From positions 4,092,001 to 4,156,000 of the forward strand of contig JAGPXD010000002.1 of the NCBI GenBank assembly GCA_020746995.1: DNA of 64,000 nucleotides, in the 5' to 3' direction. The number at the start of each line of letters is the position of its first letter. Within the stretch, counting starts at the first letter, position 1. A model generated the notes under the pieces. That model was not told where the DNA came from. It did not search any database and saw only the letters and a program-made list of their open reading frames with translations. Below are positions 46,876-57,382 of the stretch, piece by piece. Source of the stretch: Plectosphaerella cucumerina (Eukaryota; Ascomycota; Sordariomycetes; Glomerellales; Plectosphaerellaceae). The translations under genes were made by a program, and so were the position numbers.

Positions 46876-49384
46876 ATGGCGCCAATGTCGAAGAACAAGC
46901 GCAAGACAGCTGTCGCCGGGCTTGCCGCCGCGCCGGCGAAGCGACAGAAGCTCGGCGGCCTCAAGGCCGGGCTCTCCAAGAAGAAGCGGGCGGTCAATCT
47001 GGATTCCTTGTCATGGACTCCCGTCGACATTCCCGAGATGTTCAACGATGCCGAGGGCTTCTACAACCTCGAGATGATTGAGGGCGTCGAAGTCGTCAAG
47101 GATGGAGACAACGTCGAGTTTGTACGTCGTCCCGTCGGGCCACACACCAGCAGCCACTGACCTACTTTCTCGCAGCGTGTTGTCGACGACCAGGCTGGCC
47201 AGTCCGAACAAGAAGCCGACGACTTTGAGGGCTTTAGCGATCACGAAACCCCTGCAGAGGAAGACACCAAGATAGAGGCTGAGCCGACGGATGCGAAGAA
47301 GCAGAAGGGGAAGACGCAAAGTGAGCCCGTCGCCAACCTCAAGGACGCTACCGATGTAATCGACCCTACGAGCCTCACCGAGACGACCGACGCGACGGAG
47401 GCGGAAGCCAAGCCTGCAAATGACACCAAAAAGAAGCAAGAAAGGAAAGACGAACAGAAGAAAGAGACCAAGGCAGAGAAGAGGGCCAAGGCCAAGAAGG
47501 AAAGAGACGACAAGAAGAAGGAGAAGAAGGCGGCCGGACCCAAGGCACAAGAGGCGACCGAGGATGCAGACCTGGAAAGCAACGTGTTTAACGGTCTCGA
47601 CGAGGCTGCCGAAGAGGAAGAGGAGCTCGACATGTCAAAGTGGATGGCCCTTGACCTCTCGACAACCATCGTCAACTCTATCGCCCGCCTCAAGTTCCCC
47701 AAGCCGACAGCAATCCAGGCCGCCACTATCCCCGAGATCATTGCCGGCCACGATGTCATCGGCAAGGCCTCGACCGGTTCCGGAAAGACGCTGGCGTTCG
47801 CCATCCCGATTGTCGAGCGCTGGCTCGAGAAGCAGCCCCAGCACGCCGAGCCCGTTGCGAAGCCCGCAGACGATGAAAGGAAGACGCCGCTTGCGCTCGT
47901 CATTTCTCCAACGAGAGAACTGGCCCACCAGATCGTCCAGCACATCAAGGCTCTCTGCGAGGGCATGTCCCCGGCGCCGTACATCTGCTCCGTCACGGGT
48001 GGCCTGTCTGTTTTCAAGCAGCAGCGCCAGCTGGCCAAGGCCGACATCGTCGTCGGCACGCCAGGTCGTATGTGGGAGGTTCTGAGCACCGAAAAGGCTC
48101 TGCTCGAGTCGTTCAAGGGTATCCAGTACCTCGTGGTTGATGAGGCCGACAGAATTCTCAGCGAGGGTCACTTCAAGGAGGCCGAAGAGATTTTCAAGGC
48201 GATCGATCGCCAGGTGACGGAGGAAGACGACGAGGAAGCCGCCCAGTTGGTGCCGCGCCAGACGCTCGTCTTCTCTGCGACGTTCCACAAAGGCCTGCAG
48301 CAGAAGCTGGCGGGCAAGGGCAAGTTCGGCCTCATGTCGGACGAGGAGTCGATGGAGTACCTGCTGAAAAAGGTCAACTTCCGCGAGGAGGTGCCCAAGT
48401 TCATCGACATGAACCCCATCTCCCAGATGGCCGACGGCCTCAAGGAGGGAATGGTGGAATGCGGAGCGATGGAAAAGGTATGTTTGCAGGTGATCAAGTT
48501 TCGAGCCGGATGCTAACGTCCAACAGGATCTCTACCTTTACGCGCTCATCCTGCTCAACCCCAACCGCCGGTCCCTGGTATTCACAAACTCCATCTCGAC
48601 CGTTCGGCGCCTCACTCCTATGCTGCAAAACCTCAACATCAACGCGGTGGCGCTTCACTCCCAGATGCCCCAAAAGGCGCGTCTGCGGTCCGTGGAGAAA
48701 TTCAGCGCCACCAAGCCTGGCACGACGACAGTCCTCATCGCCACCGATGTCGCCGCCCGCGGTCTCGACATCAAGGGCATCGAGCAAGTCGTCCACTACC
48801 ACGTCCCCCGCGCAGCTGACATGTACGTGCACCGTTCTGGCCGTACGGCGCGTGCCAACACTGCCGGCCTGAGCGTGCTCCTCTGCGCGCCCGAGGAAGT
48901 GACGCCGGTGCGCCGCCTCGCGGCAAAGGTGCACCACGAGCGCGCTGCCAAGAAGAAGTACATGATTCACACCATCGACCTGGACCGCAAGCTCGTCAGC
49001 CGCCTCAAGCCCCGTATGGACCTGGCCAAGAAGATCGCCGACGCGGTGTTGGCAAAGGAGAAGGGCGGCAAGGACGATGACTGGGTCAAGCAGGCGGCCG
49101 AGGATCTCGGCGTCGAGTATGACAGCGAGGAGCTCGAGAAGAGCAGCAACTGGGGTGGCCGCGGCAGCCAGCGCAAGAAGAAGCAGCAGGAGAACAGGGC
49201 CATCCCCAAGGCCGAGATGGCCGCCATGCGCGCGCAGCTGCGCGAGCTGCTGTCCAAGCGGATCAACGCCGGCGTCAGCGAGCGGTACATCACGAGCGGG
49301 AAGATCAATGTTGAGGGTCTGCTCAAGGGCTCCCAAGGCGACTTCCTCGGCAAGGTCGACCTGCTGGATCTTGATAATTTGTAG
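46876..49384 (+). CDS. MAK5: DEAD-box ATP-dependent RNA helicase MAK5
   Basis: Three exons (46876-47121, 47176-48477, 48527-49384) give 801 residues. The N terminus has the Mak5 signature LDSLSWTPVDIPEMFNDAEGFYNLEMIEGVEV, followed by a long Lys/Glu-rich region. Helicase motifs follow in order: Q motif at KFPKPTAIQAATIP, Walker A ASTGSGKT at about 280-287, PTRELAHQI, TPGR, VDEAD at about 403-407, FSATF, RSLVFTNS, ATDVAARGLDIKGIE and HRSGRTAR at about 618. MAK5 works in the nucleolus in assembly of the 60S subunit. Intron 1 (54 bp) and intron 2 (49 bp, donor gtatgt, branch gctaac) are both in phase 0. A GQGGK-like basic end is absent; the C terminus ends in DFLGKVDLLDLDNL. Confidence 0.95.
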
Positions 49385-50157
49385 AATTGTAGATGCGAAT
49401 TGAATATTTGGGCAGGACTTGCGAAGCGTGGGATGATGGAGCTGCGTACAGGTCAGATGGAGGAGCTGGCTGCGAGAACCTCGCCAAGCCCTGTCAACTT
49501 GCAGGTTGTCGGGACACCAGCCTACACTGCCAGGGGTGCTGGGAACCGTTGTAGCGGTCAAAGGTGCTGTGGGAAGCCCGTCGATGGTCTTGTCAACAAA
49601 CGAACCAGACCGAAAAGTCACGGTACAGAAGAAGTTCGTTTCCTGATGTCAACCCCGCGACTTTTCTGTCATCAGTGGATAGCTAAGTGAACACCGCCCC
49701 GCGGAGCTACTGTCCACTCCCGTGGCACCAGCGGTGATCTACTACCAACCACCATGGCATTGCCTCTGCCTGACGGCGGCACCATTCTACGGCGTTTGAG
49801 CGTTGGTACGAGAGTTGACACGTTAGCCGACCATCAGTTAGTTATTCGAGCTCGTCTCTGAACGGCCTGTAGCAAGGTGAAATCCACGAAATGGTCATGG
49901 ATGCAAATTTCAGCTCAACGCCTTAACCGGACGGGATCCCTCACCAACCAAGGGAAGGCAGCTTCCAGATCGTGAATCTATCGGCCTGAATGCCCTAAGG
50001 CCTGTAGGGCTTGGCCAAGTATGGCCAAGCCGGTAGTTGTGGTGGCAGCGCAGCCACCGTCAATGCCTCCGAGACCTGGCCTGATGATCGCAGCGCTTCC
50101 TATTTCCACGACGCCAAGACGAAAAGGATAAGTTAGAAAGGCATGTCTGCCTGGTGT
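49385..50157. other. Intergenic, no gene seen
   Basis: About 0.8 kb between convergent features. It marks the change from housekeeping genes to the decayed region on the right. Confidence 0.5.
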
Positions 50158-51430
50158 CTAGATGATCAAAGTCGTAAGTGCAGCGCCCAGCATCAAGACC
50201 GTTCCCGCCCCAAGTCTACTCCCAGCACTTCCGATATCTTTATTCGCGCTTCCCCCTTGGGTATTTGAAGAAGCCCCTCCAATCGAGCTTCCCTCGCACT
50301 GTCCCTTGACATCCGAACCCTTGAAGGCCACCGGCTCACTCCCGCAGTCGGCAGACTTGGCCATCCAAACAGCCATGTTATCCTGATCAAAGACAGCACA
50401 TACCGAGCGAAGGAACGTGTTTCCCAGGTACCACACCGGGAATGGTCCCCCAAAGTTCATCTGGTTTACGTAAATAAGCCAGTCGCCCTTCTGGATGGTG
50501 CCCTCGAGCGGTTGAATGAACTCGCTATAGGGGATCGACGCCGTAAATCCCGCGAAATGAAATCTAGCTCCAGTGAGCCCTTGACACCGTCTGCCCGGGA
50601 GCATGAGATGGTGATCCACTCCGGGTCTGTCCAGTTACGTACGCCAAACGCCTCTGCCACGGCGACGACGATATCGCTGGGGAGATTGCTAAAGGGTGAG
50701 GTGGTGTTAAGCGCGACTTTGAACCCGGAGATAGTCGGTTGGCCGCCGTTGCCGTCGTCCAGCGTGGCCCCGTCGACGGTCATCCAGTACTGCGCCAGCT
50801 GGGCGCCCTGATAGCCCGGAGGCGCGTCGACGACGGGGACCTTGGTTAGCGTACCAGAGAACTTCTTCGTGTTAACGCCGCCGAGGACCAGTGAGCCCGC
50901 ATCGTCGTCGTCGCCGCCGCTGAAGGTGATGCCGAAGGCCCTGACGTCGATGGACCCTTCGGCGACGAGTTCGTCCAGGATGCCGCGCGGGGGGGGTTCC
51001 GTCAAAACCAAGCCCCAGAACGCCGTTCTGGAACGCCTCGGCGGATCGGTACGCTGCAAACGAGGTGTTCCCGAGCGTAGCTGAGTCCGTGTTAGCGAAA
51101 AGGTCCCAAGACAGACTTCCATGATATTCGAGCTTACCTTGGCCCGCAATAGTCACATCATCCGCGTAGAAATTTCGTCTGTACCATGACAATCGGTCAA
51201 GTTCTGCCTCGCTATTGTCTTTCTCAAGACCGTCGTCGGCGACAAACATGCCCGTGGTAGAGAGCGATACGTTATACACTCCCCTCTTCTCGCAGTCGGT
51301 TGTGCGACTGTAGTAAGGCGATTGTCAATTCTCCATGACCAGCGTCGCGGTTGTGCTGACATCGATGGCGAGCTGTACCCGTTGTTTCGGCGTGCCAACG
51401 TCGACTGGGTGTAAGGCATCAGAGCGTGAG
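50158..51430 (-). pseudogene. Aspartic protease (pepsin-like, GPI-type) pseudogene
   Basis: The minus strand encodes a recognisable A1 aspartic-protease body: VDVGTPKQRVQLAID, GVLGLGFDG, FGITFSGGDDDDAGSLVLGGV, FPVWYLGNTFLRSVCAVFD and a C-terminal Ser/Gly stalk with a hydrophobic GPI-type end. It is broken in several ways. A TGA lies at 51325-51327. A run of eight C (50989-50996) puts the following 140 residues in another frame. One base is missing near 50560, which returns the frame. Both catalytic motifs are also lost: DTG reads DVS in lobe 1, and DSG/DTG reads NTT in lobe 2 (KVALNTTSPFSNLP). A normal intron remains at 51081-51137. The 5' end is not resolved. The protein as it stands cannot be an active protease. 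Confidence 0.8.
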
Positions 51431-52229
51431 GGTGAGAGGGAGGAGGGACCGGAAGCCCCCCACGGCTTCCGCGCCCTGCTCCTGTTGCTTTTGATGAAAA
51501 AAGGATGCCAAGTGAAAGGGAAAGGAAGGAAGAAGGGAAGGGAATCGAGTCAAGCAACAATGACTCCTGGTCGGGGAAGAGGAGCGTGATCCATTTCAGT
51601 CTGCAGGGCAAGATTACCTGTCCCTTTGGGGCAACTGACTGCCAAATGAACCCTGCACCAACCGCCGAGACCAGCATCGGCGGGTATCGTGAATTGGCCT
51701 CAATGATCAGACCACTTGGGGGAGGGGATGGAGCTGTATGTCCAACTCCGGCAAGCAAGGCGGGCAGTCCCAGAAAACTTGCAGGCGTGGTAGTATCGGG
51801 CCATTTTCCTGTCGAATAAGGGAGATTCGGAACACGTTGGAGCCGAAACAACTCTGGTGGACTTCGGAGAGCCGCTCGGATGAGTCAAGATTCTGCTTGT
51901 GGGGGTCACGGCGAACGGAGGACCCCCGAGATCCAATTTCTCAATAGTCATCACTTCACGACTTTACAGGAACATGTGACTTGAACTTTTCTGTAGTAAA
52001 CACTCAGACACAAGATATGTTACAAATCTAGAGACCTACAACGGAACAGAAAAGATTTGCGGATGGCAGGATTATCAGGTAACGCCATGTGCCCCTTCTC
52101 CAGCCCTTTCCCCTCTACGTGCTTCTCTCACACATTCACGTACTCGCAGATGCGCATGAGGGCGCTCCTACAGCAGGTCTGATCCTTGATTCCAGTACAG
52201 GCCGTCTACACTCGCCCATGACGATGAAC
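51431..52229. other. Intergenic, no gene seen
   Basis: About 0.8 kb, including the presumed lost 5' part of the protease gene. Nothing further is supported. Confidence 0.45.
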
Positions 52230-52440
52230 ACGTTGCTGGCCGGATCGCGGATGTCGTTGTCGCACAAGCGCCGGGAGCCTTTCTCCAGGCCGCTTTGCTT
52301 GTATACCGAGTCCTGGCAGATGGAGTGGCAGCTCTCGATGGTCATGGTGTTGCTGCTACGGAGTATAGCGGCGAAGGTGCGTAGCACGGCGGAGTAGAAG
52401 CCCTTATAGCAGCCGAGGGACCGCCAGACCTAGCGCTGGG
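52230..52440 (-). pseudogene. Remnant of a WSC carbohydrate-binding domain
   Basis: Read on the minus strand, this gives SLGCYKGF, then RSSNTMTIESCHSICQ, then SGLEKG and LCDNDIRDPASN. That order matches the WSC domain (LGCY...TMTVESC...C...GVEYGxECYC...PAS), although the pair of cysteines after the glycine is partly lost. WSC domains bind cell-wall glucans in fungal surface proteins. No start, signal peptide or further modules can be joined, and stops flank the stretch, so it is taken as a fragment of a dead gene. Confidence 0.45.
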
Positions 52441-53011
52441 GGGCGGCGTATTAATGAACGTACATAGTTCTTGCTGCTGTTACAGGTGCAGGGCTTAGAG
52501 GACTCGGCCGGGCTTATCTAGACGTTCGTGTGAAATCAGATGGCATGGCCAGTATCAGGCATGGGCAGATGCCATTCGGCCAACAGAAAATTACAAACCT
52601 GTCGGCGCCCTTGAGGCGGCCGTCCAGGACCTCACTCCCTTGTCCTTATGACTGAATGGGCTGAAATGGCATCTCTCCACTATGTGTTCTCCATCCTGCC
52701 CAGTCGGGGCCAACAGGCCGAGATGACATAGTGTCCAGGTGTCAGAATCGGGTGGGATGGCGGGGACTCCGAGGAGAATGTGTGCCGGCCTGCCGGGACT
52801 GGGAAGGGCACGGGAAACCATCTCAAGTTCCGATCGACCTCTCGTACGCAAATACTTCAAACGCAAGTACCTTGCTACATGGTATCAAACCTGGCACGGG
52901 AGCAGAGTGAAACAGCAGCAAGCGATCTGTTCCGTGTAACTATCGACATGACGTGGAATTCTACAGCGCCATTGATCTTTTCAACTCGAACTTGTATTGA
53001 AATCATGAGCC
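52441..53011. other. Intergenic, no gene seen
   Basis: About 0.6 kb without a supported feature; a 91-codon minus-strand frame at 52591-52866 has no known domain. Confidence 0.45.
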
Positions 53012-53698
53012 TCAGCCCGGACGACAGAAGTCATCGTCGCTATCCGACATCTCTACACCAACATACTTCTCAGGGTTCTTTGCCATGTCTCTTTTGCGTA
53101 ATTCTCGCTCCACTTTGAAATAGTTGTCCGTGGTGAGCGCAGGAACCTCGTGATCAGGCATGGGACTGAGGACGGTCACGTAGAAGTGTACTGGAGTCTT
53201 GATATCCGAGTACCTGTAGTGCAAGTGATCCATAGCGTCATCCCACCCCCGCCACCAGTATGTCGCTTTCTCGGTAGGCTTGATCTCGAGGTTTTCAAGA
53301 GATGGCATGCGTTGTATGCGGGGGATGATTTCACGCCAAAAGTTCTCGTCGCTAGTGACAACGACCGACAGGTGCTTGATGGGAGGAAGCTCGGCGTCGA
53401 GATCCTCAATCGACCACTCGTTTATACAGATGATATCCAGCTCATAATTGACCCAGATGTACCGAGAGAGCGATTCACGGGTGAGAATCTTGGAATAGTA
53501 TCGTACGAGGCGGGATCTGGACTCGACGCAGGCGTGCAAGACAGCTGGCGGCGGTGCCAGCGGGGGCAGCGGCGCTCTTGGATACGAGTGCTTGGAGAAG
53601 TCTCCAACAGGGACGCGGCGGGGCGTCATGCTGAGCTCCCAGATATGCTGGCGAAGCTCCAAGGGTAAGAGGTTGAATAGGTGGAAAGCAGTAGCCAT
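53012..53698 (-). CDS. 2EXR-domain protein, copy 1
   Basis: One exon of 228 residues from the ATG at 53698. The 2EXR domain is clear at the start: FHLFNLLPLELRQHIWELSMTPRRVPVG, followed by PAVLHACVESRSRLVRYYSK and YIWVNYELDIICI. It is a paralogue of the gene at 54886-55638: the two share the same block order, including LPPIKHLSV/LPPVKHLSI and a final acidic SDSDDD/SDDEE stretch. A start at 53848 would add 50 residues, but the paralogue has no matching ATG and starts at the same place, so 53698 is preferred. The function of 2EXR proteins is unknown; the N terminus resembles an F-box-like helix pair. No targeting signal is seen. Confidence 0.82.
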   Translation of the reverse strand: MATAFHLFNLLPLELRQHIWELSMTPRRVPVGDFSKHSYPRAPLPPLAPPPAVLHACVESRSRLVRYYSKILTRESLSRYIWVNYELDIICINEWSIEDLDAELPPIKHLSVVVTSDENFWREIIPRIQRMPSLENLEIKPTEKATYWWRGWDDAMDHLHYRYSDIKTPVHFYVTVLSPMPDHEVPALTTDNYFKVERELRKRDMAKNPEKYVGVEMSDSDDDFCRPG

Positions 53699-54885
53699 GC
53701 TGCGAAAGTGTACCGACGTGTGCGGCGTGGGCGTGTGGGTGGAATGTCGGCTGACAAGCGAAGTTGAAAGTTGGTTGTTGGCTCCGCCTATTGAATGGGA
53801 ATCGGTGGTGAAGGGAGACGGAGGTCCCGATTTCGTGACCAGTGGCATGAGTGGGTACGGAGATACATAAGATCAGAGGAACTTGAGCGGGAGCAGTGCA
53901 AATCTGACCAGCTTGTCTCGATAAAATCGATCTTGAATTTTTTCCTGTACTCCCGGGCTTTCTTCCCAGATTGGCGCTGCGGTAAATTGCGGACGGCGAT
54001 GTCGGTTGGTTGGTGTCGGCGTTTGTTCAACTCAAGTAACTATGGCGTTGAAGTTGGATCGAACCCTACCGATAGATCTGGCAAGTTTCTGCATCTTATA
54101 GGTAACGTTATGCTTTGAGAGGAATGCATCCATGTACGCTGTTACACTGGGCGCGGGGCCAGGGCGAGGTCCCGGTGAGCGCTACCCACCTCATGCAAGT
54201 GTAGGCCTCAGTGGATCCTGGACCCTGACAACAGCCCCGTCAGCCCGTGACAGCCCTGCCCCTTTCCGGCTGGCCGAGCCTGGCACTGATGGTCCTTGGC
54301 CGGGCACACGATTGGCGGTTGGCGATGGCTGAGGGTTCAAGCCTCCGTCCCCTCCCCAGCATCCACCTTTGACTCTCGTTTCCGCCCTTCCTGCTGTCTG
54401 AATCAACAGTGCGATGACACTGCCAACAGGCCCTGTCAACATCCCCACCGTCATCGACGGGGTTGTCGAGGAATAGAGGAATAGAAGACGAGAAACCCCG
54501 ATCTTAGTCGTGGCGAGATCGACAAGATCCTTACCTTGGCAAAATAGGCCGAGGCATCCACGATCATGAACTCTTCTACCAGGCGAGCCGCCGAGTCGAA
54601 ACTAAACCCTGCTCCGGGTAGTACCACTCAGTTTATACCCCTTAACTGAACTAAGGTTACCAGTCTGGCTATAGACATTAACTCCACGATCTCAGAAGCC
54701 AGAGCTATCATACACCTCGCCCAGGAGGGGGCTAGTTAGACAGGGATTGCCGGATCAATCGGGTCGGAACCACGAACGAAGTGAGGCACTTTCTGCCATC
54801 AAATTTTGACTTTGACTGTGCCTTGGTACAGGATGTTCTTCTCCAACCCGCCTTGCCTGTTTTTCTCATCCCTGTGGCTAGGAAT
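53699..54885. other. Intergenic between the two 2EXR copies, no gene seen
   Basis: About 1.2 kb. The part around 54500-54730 is more AT-rich, with stops in all frames, and may be an old transposon or gene remnant, but I cannot name it. Confidence 0.4.
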
Positions 54886-55638
54886 CTACCAGACCGTTGG
54901 CGCATATAGCTCGTCAGATGAACATGTGCACCCCGGGACATGCCGCCAGCCAGGATGGCACTCCTCGTCGTCCGAGTCCCACGCCTCAAAGTCAGGGGGA
55001 AAGTTGGAGGGATCCTTCGCATACCGTATTCTGGTGTAGTGGCGCTGGACCTGAAGATAGTTATCCGGGTTGATTTCGGGGACCTCCTCGGTGAAGGTAT
55101 TGTCGGGGCGGATGATTGTGGTCCGGTAGCGACTAGGGTTGCCGTGGTAGTACAAGTCTCTCATCACTGAGTACCAGGGGTCCCACCAATGCTGGGATTC
55201 GGAGACGGGTCTGATCTCGAGATCTTCCAGTAGGCGCAGACAATCGACTTCCCTCATCGTGTAATCATAATAGTAGTCCATTTCGTTGCAGTCGATGGAT
55301 AAGTGCTTGACGGGAGGGAGTTTGCCAGAGAGGTCGACTAGCGTTTGCTGTCTCATGCAGACCGTGTCCAAGTCCAAGTTGACCCAGACATACCGGGGGA
55401 ATGAGTCTTTATCGAAAACCCGAGTGTAGTAGTATTGCTCGAGGTACGACCGAGACTCGGTGCAGGCATGTAAGATGGCCGGTGGTGGCATAATCGGCGG
55501 CGGGTACGGCGGCGTCGTTGCAAAGTGAATGGGTTTGAAGTCACCGACAGGGACTCGGCGGGACTCCATGCTCAGCTCCCAGACGCGTTGTCGGAGCTCC
55601 AAGGGCAGTGACCCGAACAAGTGAAAAGCGGCGGTCAT
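54886..55638 (-). CDS. 2EXR-domain protein, copy 2
   Basis: One exon of 250 residues from the ATG at 55638 (MTAAFHLFGSLPLELRQRVWELSMESRRVPVGDF). The blocks PAILHACTESRSYLEQYY and YVWVNLDLDTVC align with copy 1 over the whole length, and the middle and C-terminal parts are more divergent (RLLEDLEIRPVSESQHWW against MPSLENLEIKPTEKATYWW). It differs in a longer, Cys-containing end (PGWRHVPGCTCSSDE). Both copies face the same way, 1.2 kb apart, as expected of a tandem duplication followed by divergence. The role is unknown. Confidence 0.82.
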   Translation of the reverse strand: MTAAFHLFGSLPLELRQRVWELSMESRRVPVGDFKPIHFATTPPYPPPIMPPPAILHACTESRSYLEQYYYTRVFDKDSFPRYVWVNLDLDTVCMRQQTLVDLSGKLPPVKHLSIDCNEMDYYYDYTMREVDCLRLLEDLEIRPVSESQHWWDPWYSVMRDLYYHGNPSRYRTTIIRPDNTFTEEVPEINPDNYLQVQRHYTRIRYAKDPSNFPPDFEAWDSDDEECHPGWRHVPGCTCSSDELYAPTVW

Positions 55639-56154
55639 TCCGAGTGCATACGACACAGTAGCTGTCTCTACAGGAAACTTGGCGAGTAGATCTGAGGTGA
55701 GGGTGTATCTTTGTTGGCCTCGTGCTGGATGAGAGATGGCTGTGGTAGGAGGCGGGAGAAGGGGGTTTGGTGTTTTCAGGTCCACCTACCGCTTCCAAGG
55801 GCATTGGGACGAAGCGGTGAGTCGGTATGAGTATAGAGACGGGGAGTTTTTGCCCCCTCTCCACGGACTGCGGGATAGCCCAAAGAATCGGCGTGATTTC
55901 ACCCGCAGCAGCGCCAACAGCCAAACTTCCAGGGATGAGGTGGTGGAAGATTGAGGGGGTGTAGGGGGGTTGAAGTGGGGATCCGAATATGCACAAGCTC
56001 AGGTCCCCTTTCTAGCCGAGGCCAGGCGGCTTGCAGATCGTCCGAGCCGCTTCATCTTTCCCCGCTTGCTTCTCCGTTCGTCGACATCATCACCGATCAA
56101 ACTTCCCCTTTCTTAGCCTCAAAGCCCGAACGCCGTGGCACTTTGATCTCAGCA
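55639..56154. other. Divergent promoter spacer
   Basis: About 0.5 kb between the start codons of 2EXR copy 2 and the hydrolase gene. No other feature is seen. Confidence 0.5.
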
Positions 56155-57160
56155 ATGGCAGCAACTCAGACTGTTCGCGTCCCGCATCTGGGCGGCATCT
56201 CGGCTGGTTATCGCCTATCAGGCAGTGCGATAGACCCCGCAAAACCGACTTTGGTAATGATCAACTCCATGTGCACGACGTCGTCTCTCTACGAAGCGCA
56301 GTTTAGCAGCCAGACCCTTACTGATGCCGTCAACCTTCTCGCCATCGAGCCCCTGGGGCATGGCGCGACATCTTCGGCCTCGGAGCAGTTTACGTACTGG
56401 GACTCTGCCACGATGGCCCTTCAGGTCATGGATGCCCTGAAGGTGAGCAAGGCCTTTGCCCTGGGCACCAGCCAAGGCGGCTGGGTGGTCGCCCGCATGG
56501 CACTCCTTGCCCCTGAAAGAGTATGCACATTGACCCCCAAGCTGACTGTGGCCATCGCTAACTGACCATGAGATCCTCGGCCTCCTCCCTCTCGGTACGT
56601 CTATGGACTACGAGTCGGCTGCATCCCGAGAAAAGGGATCGTGGGACCCCAAAACCCAGTTGGCCTCATTCTATGAGAAGTGGTGCAGCCCCGTCCCAAC
56701 CCCCGACTTTGTTGTCGACGAGGTCTGGCGCGGCATGGTTGCTTCGCTTGGTTTCAGCGGCACCGTTACCCCTGAGACGCTCTCCTTCTGGGATCAAACG
56801 TTGCAAGAGGTGTACCGGGGAGACGAAGGCCGCAGGAAGCTGCGCATGGCCCTTGCCTGTCTTCTCGAAAGGGATGGGCTCCTCTTGCGGCTGAGGGACA
56901 TCAAGTGTCCTGTGCACTGGCTTCACGTAGGTTCATGCCCAGCACATGGGGCTACCTAATGAGCGTTGATTAACAGGCTACAGGGACCCGAAGATCCTGT
57001 GTTTGGGAAGGATGTTGCAGCCGAGCATATCAAGCTGTTCAACGCGTCTCCCGATGCCAAGTTGACTCTTGTGCATGGCGCTGGCCACTATCTCAATGCG
57101 ACCAGCCCCAAGGAGACGGAGGAGGCGGTATTGGACATGGTCAAGAGGTATGCGGAATAG
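56155..57160 (+). CDS. Alpha/beta hydrolase
   Basis: Three exons (56155-56520, 56573-56926, 56984-57160) give 298 residues. The nucleophile elbow is GTSQGGW, the oxyanion-side loop is LVMINSMCTTSSLYEAQF, and the acid and base are the Asp of HGPEDPVFGKD and the His of GAGHYLN. The layout is that of small hydrolases such as 3-oxoadipate enol-lactonase-like or haloperoxidase-like enzymes. Intron 2 (56927-56983) has two possible acceptors nine bases apart; the second (ctacag) restores CPVHWLHGPEDPV. No signal peptide is seen. It is followed by a convergent regulator gene and then an oxidoreductase, so it may belong to a small catabolic or metabolite group. Confidence 0.83.
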
Positions 57161-57382
57161 GCGGCCAATCAATGACTTGAATCGCTCTCATCGATCATGA
57201 TGAAATTTCCATCGCTTTTGTGCTGTCACACGCCAACATGACTGGCTGTGCAGCCAGCCTCGGAATAGACGTCGGGCCACCTATCGAGGTCCAGCTCCAT
57301 CTCCTCCAGGACAGTACGCCTATTCTCATCCGGGGTCGCTCGTACAAATATCCCCTGCAGCCGCCGACGGTCTGCATCCCAT

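Noticed and set aside
48494..49621. 375-codon minus-strand frame
   Set aside because: It is antisense to the helicase domain of MAK5; the translation is a Leu/Val/Ala-rich mirror.
50989..50996. The run of eight G/C as a phase-variation switch
   Set aside because: The same gene has a nonsense codon, a second frame change and no catalytic residues, so simple decay or a read error explains it better.
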